From an uncultured Clostridia bacterium (lineage in GTDB: Bacteria > Bacillota > Clostridia > Peptostreptococcales > Anaerovoracaceae), in assembly GCA_934255135.1 (NCBI GenBank), contig CAKQMV010000001.1, forward strand, positions 162,364 to 226,363: DNA of 64,000 bases. The letters run 5' to 3'. Below are positions 44,050 to 52,025 of the stretch, in pieces; within the stretch, counting starts at the first letter, position 1; every line of letters starts with the position of its first letter. The translations under genes were made by a program, and so were the position numbers. The notes beneath the pieces were generated by a model. That model saw only the letters and a program-made list of their open reading frames with translations. It ran no database searches and was not told the DNA's origin.

Positions 44050-45396
44050 TTATGAAAGCAGCGTTCTCTTCGCGGTCTCGTCAGTGAAGCTCTCCCACGC
44101 CTGGCTCACCCAGTTCTCTTCGATTCGCTCGGCCTCCGCACGCTCAACGGTTCTAAGATGCGGCGTGATTTCATCTGCAGGTCTCCAGCGCGGATCGACT
44201 CTCTCGTATACAAAAGCCTGTCCGTGAGCACTGATCTGATAGATTCTCTCATTCACGTCATCAATCGCATATTCCACAAAAAGCTCCTTATACAGCCCGT
44301 TAATCTCCCAGAAAACATCGCTCGTCTCATTAAATTCTCTAAGCTCATTAAGCCCGTCGATCATCTCGCTGTAATACCATGACTGCATGTGCTTTGGCGC
44401 ATTGAAGCGAAGCCATAACTCATCGCCAATCAGCTGATAATCCCTGTACATGCTTCGAAGGTTCGAAAGCTTGTCCGCCGCAACAAGGAGCTTATGTCTG
44501 AACGAATCTCCGCCAAGTGCCTTAATCGCCCCAAGTTTTCTCAGATACCACACTCTGTTCTTATCCTCAGAATGCTCGCTTACCAAAGTTGCAACATCTG
44601 CCCCAAAAGCGTCATAAATGCCACGCACAGTCGCCTCCGTATCCTCTATCGTATCGTGAAGCACGCCCGCAATCATAAGATTCGTATCCACATACATGCC
44701 AGCAAGAATCTGCATCACCTCGAGCGGATGCAGGATGTATGGAGTTACTGTTCCTTTGCGGTACTGTCCTCTGTGAAAACGTGTCGCAAATTCAATTGCA
44801 TCCTCGAGTCTTCCGTCGTTCTCGTGCAAAAGCGTCTTGAAATCCTCGTCATTCTCCGTAATCTCGCGGTACAGTTCTGCTTCCTTGCTGCTCATACTCT
44901 GATCAGTAAGACTTTGCTCAAAAGCGTACTTAATATACCCTATCGGCAGGAAACATGAGTCCGACCATGGATTAATCATCACACCGCTAATATCAGAGTT
45001 CATGATTGCTTTCTCAAAATACTCATCGATGGCCTCTGTTACTGTACACGTCTTCTCCTCTCCAGCATCAGCCTCATCCGTATCTGTAAAAACCACATAA
45101 GCAGTCTCACCGCTATCAAGTTCAAGACTCTTTAGCTTAAGCGCGTCCTCATCCGAAAGCTCGATAGTGTTATTGTCTCCCTCATCTGCATCATCCACCA
45201 TGCGCATCTTAAGCTCATCAGAAACCTCGACCGGAATAATAACACGTGACTTATTTCTGATCAGACTTACAATCGTATTCAGAATGATTTCATCTGAATC
45301 GTTTCCTTCCTCGTTAAGAGTCGCCAACGCATCCTTAAGAACACCCAGACGAACCTCAACTCCCTCTTCGTTAATATGAATAATATATTCTTCCAT
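44050..45396 (-). CDS. SseB-like domain fused to HD ppGpp-hydrolase-like domain
   Basis: 448 residues from the ATG at 45396 (MEEYIIHIN). Residues 1-170 read as an SseB-like domain (LNTIVSLIRNKSRVIIPVEV, then TAYVVFTDTDEA and GVMINPWSDSCFLP). The next about 150 residues are a SpoT/MESH1-type HD hydrolase: FATRFHRGQYRKGTVTPYILHPLEVMQILAG, then LMIAGVLHDTIEDTEATV, with no synthetase or TGS domain. Such domains hydrolyse (p)ppGpp. The C-terminal 100 residues are helical. The combination is unusual. The ribosome site (AAGGGT) is rather far (11 bases), so the start is less certain. Confidence 0.8.
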   Translation of the reverse strand: MEEYIIHINEEGVEVRLGVLKDALATLNEEGNDSDEIILNTIVSLIRNKSRVIIPVEVSDELKMRMVDDADEGDNNTIELSDEDALKLKSLELDSGETAYVVFTDTDEADAGEEKTCTVTEAIDEYFEKAIMNSDISGVMINPWSDSCFLPIGYIKYAFEQSLTDQSMSSKEAELYREITENDEDFKTLLHENDGRLEDAIEFATRFHRGQYRKGTVTPYILHPLEVMQILAGMYVDTNLMIAGVLHDTIEDTEATVRGIYDAFGADVATLVSEHSEDKNRVWYLRKLGAIKALGGDSFRHKLLVAADKLSNLRSMYRDYQLIGDELWLRFNAPKHMQSWYYSEMIDGLNELREFNETSDVFWEINGLYKELFVEYAIDDVNERIYQISAHGQAFVYERVDPRWRPADEITPHLRTVERAEAERIEENWVSQAWESFTDETAKRTLLS

Positions 45397-45557
45397 TAGA
45401 ATGAATACCCTTACTTTCTTTATATTTTGTCTTTTAAGTATAGAGCATTCGCGGCCAAAATAAAACGTCATTCACCGATAGTCTGCCTGAAATTTGTGTG
45501 ATAGAATTGGAGTAAGTAAAGGTTAATTCCAGAGGCATTTATAATGGAGTGATTCTT

Positions 45558-46187
45558 ATGAAGATGGAATCTTATATAAATAATGTAGGAAAACGAAACA
45601 GCCGCGATGAGCGGAGCGAACGGGACGGCTTTACTCTGGTAGAAGTGATTGTGGTACTCGTGATTTTGGCCGTACTCGCAGCGATAATGATTCCTGCTCT
45701 TACCGGCTGGATCGACAAAGCTCAGAAGAAGAAGGACATCGTGGCAGCCAAGGCAATGATGACCGCAACACAGGCAGAGTTCTCGGAGCTCTACGGCACA
45801 GAAGGACCGGATGCGCTCAAGGATAAGAGCACCCTTTCAGGTTCAGGCAACCTGTATGACTATGACCTGAGCAAGAAACCGATTGCCGACAGAATCAAGA
45901 AGCTTGCGGGCGATAATCCGTATATGTTCTTCGTCGGAACAGGTAAAGGCAATAACAAAACGTTTCAGGTTTATTTTGCAGGATACTGGGCAGATAAAGA
46001 CAAATCAAAGCCAGTTTATTTTGACGGAACCAAGTGGACGGACGTATATCCTTGGAAAGGCAAAGCTGATGGTGAAAATATGTTCAAGATTCCAGGATAC
46101 GACGAGCCGGTAGAACTTCACTTCTTCTTTATAGCAAATGGCGGCAAATCGAATCTCAGTGAAGCATGGGGAGAATTGCATAAATAG
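45558..46187 (+). CDS. Type IV pilin-like protein (prepilin) 1
   Basis: 209 residues. A charged leader (about 25 residues) ends in G-FTLVEV, the prepilin peptidase site, followed by the hydrophobic helix IVVLVILAVLAAIMIPALTGWIDKA. The head domain is Lys/Asp-rich. A 154-bp gap leads to a paralogue with the same N-terminus. No pilus ATPase, platform or peptidase gene is in the window, so the assembly machinery must be elsewhere. The start at 45558 is chosen for GGAGTG seven bases upstream. Confidence 0.9.
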   Translation: MKMESYINNVGKRNSRDERSERDGFTLVEVIVVLVILAVLAAIMIPALTGWIDKAQKKKDIVAAKAMMTATQAEFSELYGTEGPDALKDKSTLSGSGNLYDYDLSKKPIADRIKKLAGDNPYMFFVGTGKGNNKTFQVYFAGYWADKDKSKPVYFDGTKWTDVYPWKGKADGENMFKIPGYDEPVELHFFFIANGGKSNLSEAWGELHK

Positions 46188-46340
46188 TAATTCCGTAACA
46201 ATGAAGAGCATAAAATACCAGCTTTAGCGAGCGTAAAAAATATGTAAAACCTGCATTCATCACCATTGTAAAAACTATCGTTTTAAGTTACAATAAAATT
46301 TATTTTAGTGTTTAAAAATCTATAGGGGGAACATTTCTAA

Positions 46341-46913
46341 ATGCTTAAATCTAAGAATAGAAAACGCGGCTTTACGCTCGTAGAAGTTATAGTAGTGCTC
46401 GTCATTCTGGCAATCCTTGCAGCAATCATGATCCCTGCCCTGACAGGCTGGATTGAGAAGTCGAAGAAGAAGACCGTAATCGCAGAAACAAGGAACCTGC
46501 ACCAGGCAGTACAGGCAGTGGTGTCGGAATATTATGGCGAATCTGGGGGTTGGTCATCAAATGTTAAGAATGTTGTTATCGCTAGTTCTGATAATACAGC
46601 TCCAGATGGTTCTGAGCTGATAGGAGATTATAAGAGTCATTATAACGAGGTTATTAAATTATCAGAAATTCCTGCAGATAGTATGTTCTTCGCTATAGTA
46701 AACTCAAAAGGCAAAGTTCAAAGTTTAGTCTATCACTCTAATACTGGTTATTGGGGAGTTTATTTCACAGACACAAAGGAATATCAATCATATAAAGATG
46801 ACGAATTAACAACTATTAAAACCTTCGAGAATAAGATTATTTCTCCAAGAGAATCTGCTGCAGCAAGCTGGTCATGCGAAATGATAAGAATGTCCATCAG
46901 ACTTACTGCATAA
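46341..46913 (+). CDS. Type IV pilin-like protein (prepilin) 2
   Basis: 190 residues. A short leader (MLKSKNRKRG) precedes FTLVEVIVVLVILAILAAIM, near-identical to the first pilin over about 45 residues. From about residue 70 the head is unrelated to pilin 1, and its codons become AT-rich (GTT, GAT, AAT, TCA) compared with the GC-leaning N-terminal part. GGGGGG lies 9 bases upstream of the ATG; a terminator follows. Possibly an antigenically variable minor pilin. Confidence 0.9.
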   Translation: MLKSKNRKRGFTLVEVIVVLVILAILAAIMIPALTGWIEKSKKKTVIAETRNLHQAVQAVVSEYYGESGGWSSNVKNVVIASSDNTAPDGSELIGDYKSHYNEVIKLSEIPADSMFFAIVNSKGKVQSLVYHSNTGYWGVYFTDTKEYQSYKDDELTTIKTFENKIISPRESAAASWSCEMIRMSIRLTA

Positions 46914-46946
46914 TTCAATAAGAATACAACCTAATAAACTCAAAGG

Positions 46947-46974
46947 GATCAGCCGATGCTGGTCTCTTTTCTTA
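46947..46974 (+). terminator. Terminator of the prepilin genes
   Basis: GATCAGC / GCTGGTC stem (one G-T pair) with CGAT loop, then TCTTTTCTT. Confidence 0.85.
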
Positions 46975-47567
46975 TGCAGAAAACCCAGCGTTTAACTCGG
47001 AGTTGGTATTTTATACAATCCTTTAACTTCACCTGTCCAACCAATGAAAGGTAGAGTGTTGTGGACGTAGAGGATTTGTGGTTTGCAAGCAATCTTCTAC
47101 GAAGCTGTAGATGATTCTATACAAACTGCTGAATCCTCTACGAAGCCAACCTCCCACATCTGTCATTAAAGCAACTAGCAGTGATATTCTCAGCATGCAA
47201 ATGGTGGCAGTTGTTACCAATTTGTATGCTTTTAAAAGAATGGTCCCAGAAAGCTACCAATCTGGATTTTACGAAAGTAATGGTATATTGCGCATCCAGT
47301 TTCAAAGCACTAGCTGCAATAATCAAATCATGCTAATGTCTCTTCACGTGAATAAAAGAGTTCTATTAATGGATTTTCCACAAATAACAGGTGCCATCCC
47401 ATCAAGAATTCTAGGATTGGTCACTTCTGAAGCTTATGCAGCTCTTGCTACTGATACTCATTTATAATTACAGTGTACCAATTTCAAATCATCTATAAGT
47501 TTGGTAACAAATACGGTCCAATCCAATATTTTTCTAAAAATTGGTAAGCGGTAAACTATCTGTACAT
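46975..47567. repeat. Repeat-rich intergenic island C
   Basis: Gene-free. 47050-47150 holds inverted CGTAGAGGATT / TCTACGAAG motifs, three or four times, in a layout like the GTCTGC arrays. 47208-47553 holds GTTACCAATTT, GTGTACCAATTTC, TTGGTAACAAAT, CGGTCCAATC and AAATTGGTAA, the same words in the same order as the 94-bp repeats at 23479 and 23835 but diverged. A plus-strand frame over 47111-47467 has no ribosome site and overlaps the repeats; I do not call it. Confidence 0.65.
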
Positions 47568-47677
47568 AGTCCGCACTCCGCGGACTTTATCATCTTATTT
47601 CCAGGTCGCCTCCCGCATGCCGTAGGCTTCCAGACCTGAACCTCAAGCAGAAGCCCGACTCACTCGGGCTCTCTTTA
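47568..47677 (+). ncRNA. Candidate small RNA: three hairpins ending in a terminator
   Basis: On the plus strand: AGTCCGC-actcC-GCGGACT (47568-47586), CAGGTC...GACCTG (47602-47638, with an inner GCCT/AGGC), and a terminator AGCCCGA-CTCAC-TCGGGCT followed by CTCTTT (47652-47677). No gene lies upstream on this strand for 650 bp, so the final terminator needs another explanation; a short structured transcript is one. No known family recognised. The promoter is not clear. Confidence 0.4.
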
Positions 47678-47719
47678 AATTAATGAATCAATGTCAGCCT
47701 GGAAGTTACATATGCACAT

Positions 47720-47758
47720 AAAAACAGCACAGGACTCCACCTTACCGAAATCCTGTGC
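47720..47758 (-). terminator. Terminator after the histidine-kinase remnant
   Basis: Minus strand: GCACAGGA / TCCTGTGC (8-bp stem), 16-nt loop, then TGTTTTTAT. Confidence 0.88.
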
Positions 47759-47791
47759 CACCTCAATCTTATTCAATTATCATTCAAACTT

Positions 47792-48256
47792 CTATTTCAC
47801 AAACTCCATCACCGCATTTACAATATCCGCTTCCACAAGAGGTTTGGTAAGATGTGCGTTCATGCCTGCCGCACCATTTACCTTATTGTACTTAACAGCA
47901 TTACTCGTAAAATTGAGAAGAATCCTCTTCAGATACACGGGACTTCCGATCAGATGGTCTGTCGAGCTCATCACCTTATCTCTGCTTTCATTAAGCTTTT
48001 CGAGATCATCATCATAAAAATGAGACATCTGAACCAGGCCTCTAATGCCGTTTATCGGTGTTCTGATGTCGTGGCTTATTCTACGAAGGAAGTTTGTTTT
48101 GGCCTCATTAGCGCGCTCCGCTTCCAGCTTCGCAGTCTTAAGTTGCTCCTGATATTCAATCTCTTTCTTCTTAAGCTCGTCAATATCTCGAAGTGCGACC
48201 AAAATGCTAAACCGTTTGCATATCGTATAGTTATACCTCTGAGTCGTTGCCTTTAG
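47792..48256 (-). pseudogene. Collapsed hybrid histidine kinase remnant
   Basis: The last reading frame (from about 48202) joins pieces of a hybrid kinase: an end-of-PAS linker (LVALRDIDELKKKE), a HisKA box (RRISHDIRTPINGIRGLVQ), a short piece of the ATPase lobe (LKRILLNFTSNAVKYN), then abruptly the end of a receiver domain (AAGMNAHLTKPLVEADI). The rest of the ATPase and receiver domains are missing, and there is no ribosome site; the PAS-like frame continues upstream to about 48256. In-frame internal deletions have thus removed most of the gene. Compare the intact kinase at 54050. Confidence 0.85.
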
Positions 48257-48272
48257 GAAATTGATTTATTAA

Positions 48273-48635
48273 CTACACACTCGTCCCAACTTCTATAAGA
48301 TTACCATCCAGATCATAGAACCTGATCACCTTCTTCCCCCAGCTTTGTGTCATAAGAGTATTCACATACTCAGTTTCAGGATAAAGACTTTCAAGCTTCT
48401 CGGCAAAAGCTTCTATATCATTCTCCTCAAAATACAGTTCACTGTGGTTATTTCTTGGTAAAATCTCCCTTCCGAGAAAATCTGTCCAATACTTCTCTTC
48501 TTGAAGAACAAGACCCTCAGTCAGAATCATATTTCCATCATTGTCAAGAACTGTATCCAGTCCGAATACATCATGATAGAACTTCTTTGATCTTTCGATA
48601 TCCTTAACCACAATCAGCACATTCTTCAGTTTCAT
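48273..48635 (-). CDS. VOC (glyoxalase/bleomycin-resistance) family protein
   Basis: 120 residues with two beta-alpha-beta-beta-beta units: VLIVVKDIERSKKFYHDVFGL at the start and VIRFYDLDGNLIEVG at the end. The ELYFEE and YDLDGNLIEV segments supply typical metal-ligand Glu positions. The VOC superfamily includes lactoylglutathione lyases, dioxygenases and antibiotic-binding proteins; the substrate is not evident. GGAGGGGG precedes the ATG. Confidence 0.87.
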   Translation of the reverse strand: MKLKNVLIVVKDIERSKKFYHDVFGLDTVLDNDGNMILTEGLVLQEEKYWTDFLGREILPRNNHSELYFEENDIEAFAEKLESLYPETEYVNTLMTQSWGKKVIRFYDLDGNLIEVGTSV

Positions 48636-48758
48636 GGAGCCCCCTCCTCTATTATTTTCAGTATTAACAACACATATAAAAATAGCGATGAATCAAATAT
48701 CCATCGCAAATATTAGTTGATTATTTCTTCTATGTCGCGACCACAATATTTAATTTGT

Positions 48759-48989
48759 TTACGTATGCGTTCTACTTGCATCAAGTTGTTCTCTATTTAT
48801 AATTGGCATTTGCAGATTTGAGGTAGGAAGATGCAAATCAAAAGGAAGGCCTTTATTCAGCACAATCTGACTATAAAGCATCTGTATTGCAATTGATTGA
48901 GAAATTCCAAGCTGTGTAAGAATCTCTTCTGCATTATTCTTTAAATTAGTATCAATTCTTGCATAAACAGCCGATGTATTTGCCCTAAT
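48759..48989 (-). CDS. relB: RelB/DinJ-family antitoxin (apparent ATT start)
   Basis: The conserved N-terminus ANTSAVYARIDTNLKNNAEEILTQLGIS and the segment AIQMLYSQIVLNKGLPFDLHLP identify a RelB/DinJ ribbon-helix-helix antitoxin. Relatives start M(R)ANT or similar; here the codon in that place, five bases after AGGAGG, is ATT (48987-48989). An in-frame ATG exists at 49040 but adds 17 residues unlike the family and has no ribosome site. No RelE/YafQ-like toxin follows, so it is an orphan. The last residues (REQLDASRTHT) look cut short. A 20-bp perfect palindrome lies at 49021-49040. Confidence 0.8.
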   Translation of the reverse strand: MRANTSAVYARIDTNLKNNAEEILTQLGISQSIAIQMLYSQIVLNKGLPFDLHLPTSNLQMPIINREQLDASRTHT

Positions 48990-49020
48990 ATCGCCTCCTT
49001 TTCTTTCAAAAAAATCGCAA

Positions 49021-49040
49021 ATGCTTGCAATTGCAAGCAT
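49021..49040. promoter_or_regulatory. 20-bp perfect palindrome upstream of relB
   Basis: ATGCTTGCAA repeated as its own reverse complement, no spacer, 31 bp before the apparent relB start. RelB-family antitoxins bind such palindromes to repress their own gene, so this is a likely operator. Its 20-bp exact symmetry is unusual for chance. Confidence 0.75.
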
Positions 49041-49058
49041 TCATATAAATACTGATTT

Positions 49059-50033
49059 TTACTCGTTCGTCTTATATATCTTCTCCGCTAGCTCTTTCGT
49101 ACCGAAATCGACTATAACGATTCCGTAATTCTCCTTGTTCTTCCATTCATACTTATGAAGATAATCGTTAATCTCATCAGCATACTCCTTAGGATGTCCG
49201 ATGATTCCACTTCCGCTAGTCGATGCAAAGTTCAGGAAAAAGCTCTGCTCCGATGCCATGCAGTTCGCCAGACTGTAACCAAGTGCGTCAATCTTGTCAG
49301 TAACAGCATAGTTGTAACGATCCTGCACGAAATGCGATTCATTACCATTTATAGCAGTTTCGACATAAGGCTTCTCATAAATCTCACTCTCGCCCTGGTC
49401 CTCCCAGAACATCTTAAGTCCGCCCTCGCCGTTTCTGATGTTTGTCTTATCAACAACCCTTGTCGCAAGTACAATCTTTCCTCTGGCCTCGTCCAGAGTC
49501 GGAATTCTGCTTCCAAGATACCACGCACTCTTTCTCTTCTCGATGGCCTCATGCAAAAGCCTATTGATCTCAGCGGTATCGTCCTTCCCGTTCTCCGCCT
49601 TCATGCACATAATAACGGTTTCTGACGGATGTCTGTCAAGAAATGAATATACATCATTAAGCACATCATCGAGCGTAAGCGCATCAGAAAACATCGAATC
49701 TGTCTTCCTGCACTTTGCAAAGCTGTGCTTAAGAATCAGCCTCTTGCTCGCTCCATCACCGTCAAGTGCAAGCCTTATATCCAGGTACCTATAGCCATTC
49801 TCAAGCTGCTTGGCAATGCTGGTGTCCTGACACTTAAAAACATAACTAAAGCCAATGTTCTTCGTTGCGCTATCGTGCGTACCTGGAATGGTCACCGAGC
49901 TTAGCTTAGTATCACCATCGATACCGCTCATCCAGTCTGAAGCATTACTATCAGCCAACACACCTACAGATGCACCTATCACCATCATTATTATTAAGAT
50001 AAATATTCCAAAGTTCCTTCTGATTGTTCTCAT
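49059..50033 (-). CDS. Secreted phosphatidylinositol-specific phospholipase C (PLC-X)
   Basis: 324 residues from the ATG at 50033, with AAAAGGAT upstream. A signal peptide (RNFGIFILIIMMVIGASVGVLA) leads to the PLC-X catalytic domain: SVTIPGTHDSATK (first catalytic His), GYRYLDIRLA, LILKHSF (second catalytic His), and SFLDRHPSETVIM. This is the bacterial PI-PLC pattern (about 300 residues). The enzyme cleaves phosphatidylinositol and GPI anchors; the natural substrate may be host lipid. It is the only gene here with a clear exported-enzyme signature. Confidence 0.92.
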   Translation of the reverse strand: MRTIRRNFGIFILIIMMVIGASVGVLADSNASDWMSGIDGDTKLSSVTIPGTHDSATKNIGFSYVFKCQDTSIAKQLENGYRYLDIRLALDGDGASKRLILKHSFAKCRKTDSMFSDALTLDDVLNDVYSFLDRHPSETVIMCMKAENGKDDTAEINRLLHEAIEKRKSAWYLGSRIPTLDEARGKIVLATRVVDKTNIRNGEGGLKMFWEDQGESEIYEKPYVETAINGNESHFVQDRYNYAVTDKIDALGYSLANCMASEQSFFLNFASTSGSGIIGHPKEYADEINDYLHKYEWKNKENYGIVIVDFGTKELAEKIYKTNE

Positions 50034-50100
50034 TAAATCCTTTTCCTCAAAAAATAATACGTTAATTATATTATTTTTCACAGAGTATCGCAAATAAATA

Positions 50101-50137
50101 AAAAAAAGGACTCTCCCGCATTCCTGCAGAAGAGTCC
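50101..50137 (-). terminator. Terminator after DUF3793
   Basis: Minus strand: GGACTCT / AGAGTCC, 16-nt loop, then TTTTTTT ATTTATTT. Confidence 0.92.
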
Positions 50138-50203
50138 CCCAAATTCAAACATACTTTTTATAACTATAATTCAGATTGTATAATTTCCCATTTGCGCTTT
50201 CTC

Positions 50204-50758
50204 TTAAGCGCTGACAAGCATATCGCAAAACCTCCTTCCCTCACTGTGCACCTTCACGTACACGTCCTTGCAATGTTTAAACTTGCAGAAAAGGCATCTC
50301 GCCTCCTGCTCGTTGTGATAAACTTTCCAGTCTCCGCAAGCGATGCAGTTCTGACCCTTAGTTTCGATGAAAGCTGTAACATCCAGCAGCGGATAACCGA
50401 GAAACACTCCGACCTCGTGCGGGAAGTCTGTACCTTCGCCCAATCTTTTGGCCAAAAGCTCGAGATAAGCGTCAAGATCATCTTCCACGTATCCGTATTC
50501 ACTTAAGAATTTAATGACTTCTTCGTCGTTTAATATCTTCTGAAGATGCGATTTTCGATAAACGTAAATCAGATACGAATCACCGGAAATCTTCATCAGC
50601 TTAATATAAATGCCTTTGGGATTCATCATCGAATTAAAGCAGGCAATCGTACTGATGCACTCCTCCATTGAATCGAATTTGAAATTGTAAAGGTTCGCCA
50701 CCTTCAGGCTCGCAAGAGTTGGTGATGCGTGCCACACAAGACTTTCTTCGAAACTCAT
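50204..50758 (-). CDS. DUF3793 family protein
   Basis: 184 residues, soluble. The family features ASPTLASLKVANLYNF near the start, YVYRKSHLQKILND, FLSEYGY and PHEVGVFLGYPLLDV are present. The C-terminus has Cys in NCIACGDWKVYHNEQEA and CLFCKFKHCKDV, possibly a metal site. DUF3793 genes are often next to flavodoxin genes and may act with them under iron limitation; function is unproven. It starts three bases after the flavodoxin stop. Confidence 0.87.
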   Translation of the reverse strand: MSFEESLVWHASPTLASLKVANLYNFKFDSMEECISTIACFNSMMNPKGIYIKLMKISGDSYLIYVYRKSHLQKILNDEEVIKFLSEYGYVEDDLDAYLELLAKRLGEGTDFPHEVGVFLGYPLLDVTAFIETKGQNCIACGDWKVYHNEQEARCLFCKFKHCKDVYVKVHSEGRRFCDMLVSA

Positions 50759-50761
50759 AAC

Positions 50762-51193
50762 TTACATCTCCGCTAGTGTTTTACCAAGATTTTTGCATGC
50801 ATCGATAGCTTCAGCGTTCGGTGCATCGTTGGCCATCAGACCCTCGCCGCCGATTACTGTCGCACCTGCACTTGTCATTCTATCTACCCAGTCTCGCATC
50901 CACTGACCGTCGCCCCAGCCAAAAGAACCGAAAAGCGCAACATTCTTACCAGAAACTGATCCTTCAAGCTCTTCTACAAAAGGCTCCATCTCAGTCTCTT
51001 CGAGTACCTCCGCACCCATAGCCGGGCATCCAAGTGCAAAAGCATTGAGTTCCTTAAGATCTGCCACCTTAGCTTCAGTTGGTGAGAGCAACACCGGCTC
51101 CTTGCCAGCCTCCTTCACGCCGTCAGCAATAGCCTCCGCCATCGCACCAGTGTTTCCAGTCTGAGTCCAGTAAATGATATAAACCTTGTCCAT
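50762..51193 (-). CDS. Flavodoxin
   Basis: 143 residues. The FMN phosphate loop WTQTGNTGAMAEAI (about 8-21), the SFGWGDGQWMRDW loop (about 89-101) and length are those of short-chain flavodoxins. It transfers single electrons in place of ferredoxin. Cotranscribed with DUF3793. Two palindromes in the promoter region (51253-51302) suggest metal-dependent control. Confidence 0.95.
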   Translation of the reverse strand: MDKVYIIYWTQTGNTGAMAEAIADGVKEAGKEPVLLSPTEAKVADLKELNAFALGCPAMGAEVLEETEMEPFVEELEGSVSGKNVALFGSFGWGDGQWMRDWVDRMTSAGATVIGGEGLMANDAPNAEAIDACKNLGKTLAEM

Positions 51194-51252
51194 ATTTATC
51201 CTCCATGTTATCGAAATTATACTTACCTAAAAAACCTTGCTCAATTCTTTGT

Positions 51253-51302
51253 AGTTAGTTATATCTAACTTATGTTGTGTCTATAGGTTAGTCTATTCTA
51301 AC
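51253..51302. promoter_or_regulatory. Two GTTAG-N6-CTAAC operators upstream of flavodoxin
   Basis: AGTTAG-TTATAT-CTAACT (51253-51270) and GTTAG-TCTATT-CTAAC (51287-51302), 33 bp between centres (about three turns). The half-sites TTAG/CTAA resemble DtxR-family (IdeR/MntR/SirR) boxes. Regulation of flavodoxin by iron through such sites is inferred. Confidence 0.6.
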
Positions 51303-52018
51303 TCATTTGTCAACACTTATTTTTGACTTCACCTGAACTTCAACAAACATACTTCTATTCGCGCCTTCATCCCTGCCGCAGCGCACCTTCATTTCCGGCA
51401 CAACACACCTTGCACGGCAGACAATCACTCCATCCTCTCGTTCGTCTGCCAAAGTGCAGACATTATGCCCTTTCGAAATTAAACGTCTGCCGAAATACAG
51501 ACGATACTGCCAAAAATACAATTTCATCTGCCACCCACACCTCCCGCTTCGCTCATAATTCGCAGACAATTTGAAGAATTATATTCATACGTCTGCAAAT
51601 TCTGCCCGAATTTGCAGACACTTGCTCATACTAAGTTAAATCATCTGCCGCTGGCAGCTCCCACCTTGCAAATCCTCGGCAGACATTTTATTACAATCAC
51701 CACATATGTCTGCCTTTCGGCAGACGACACTTCCAGAATCCCACAATTGTCTGCCTTTTAGTAGATAATCCGCACAGTTCCAACATTTGTCTGCACCACA
51801 TATTCTGCACCACTGCCATCATCACATCCACATCGGCAGACGATCAAATTTTCACCACACAAAAATCTGCACGTTGCTGTATACTACAGTTATTCTGGTG
51901 TCCAGAGAATTAAAGTTATCCAGAGGATTCTGGGTGTTCAGCGAATTAAAGGTATCCAGGGTATCCCCGCAAATGATCCAGAAAACTCAAAGAACTTAGA
52001 ATATCTTATAAAGGAGGT
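51303..52018. other. Gene-free gap with palindrome array (island B)
   Basis: About 700 bp without a credible gene. 51421-51850 is a GTCTGC-palindrome array. 51900-51985 contains short repeats (TTAAAGTTATCCAGAGGAT, TTAAAGGTATCCAGGGTATC) of a TCCAG word, and the nitroreductase promoter must lie nearby. Confidence 0.75.
51421..51850 (-). repeat. Array of GTCTGC/GCAGAC palindromes, island B
   Basis: More than a dozen GTCTGC or GCAGAC words in 430 bp, forming hairpins with 6-nt loops such as GTCTGC-CAAAGT-GCAGAC and GTCTGC-CTTTCG-GCAGAC, and a 12-bp stem GTCTGCAAATTC / GAATTTGCAGAC at about 51590-51619. Read on the minus strand, it shares segments in the same order as island A (24099-24124 and the GTCTGTATTTCGGCAGACG word near 24259-24277). 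Confidence 0.88.
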
Positions 52019-52025
52019 CATTAAA

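Noticed and set aside
47111..47467. 118-codon plus-strand frame in island C
   Set aside because: No ribosome site; covers the ACCAATTT/GGTAAC repeats; low protein likeness.
51421..51850. CRISPR array in island B (and A)
   Set aside because: Repeat words are only 6-7 bp, spacing is irregular, spacers are not unique, and no cas genes are present.
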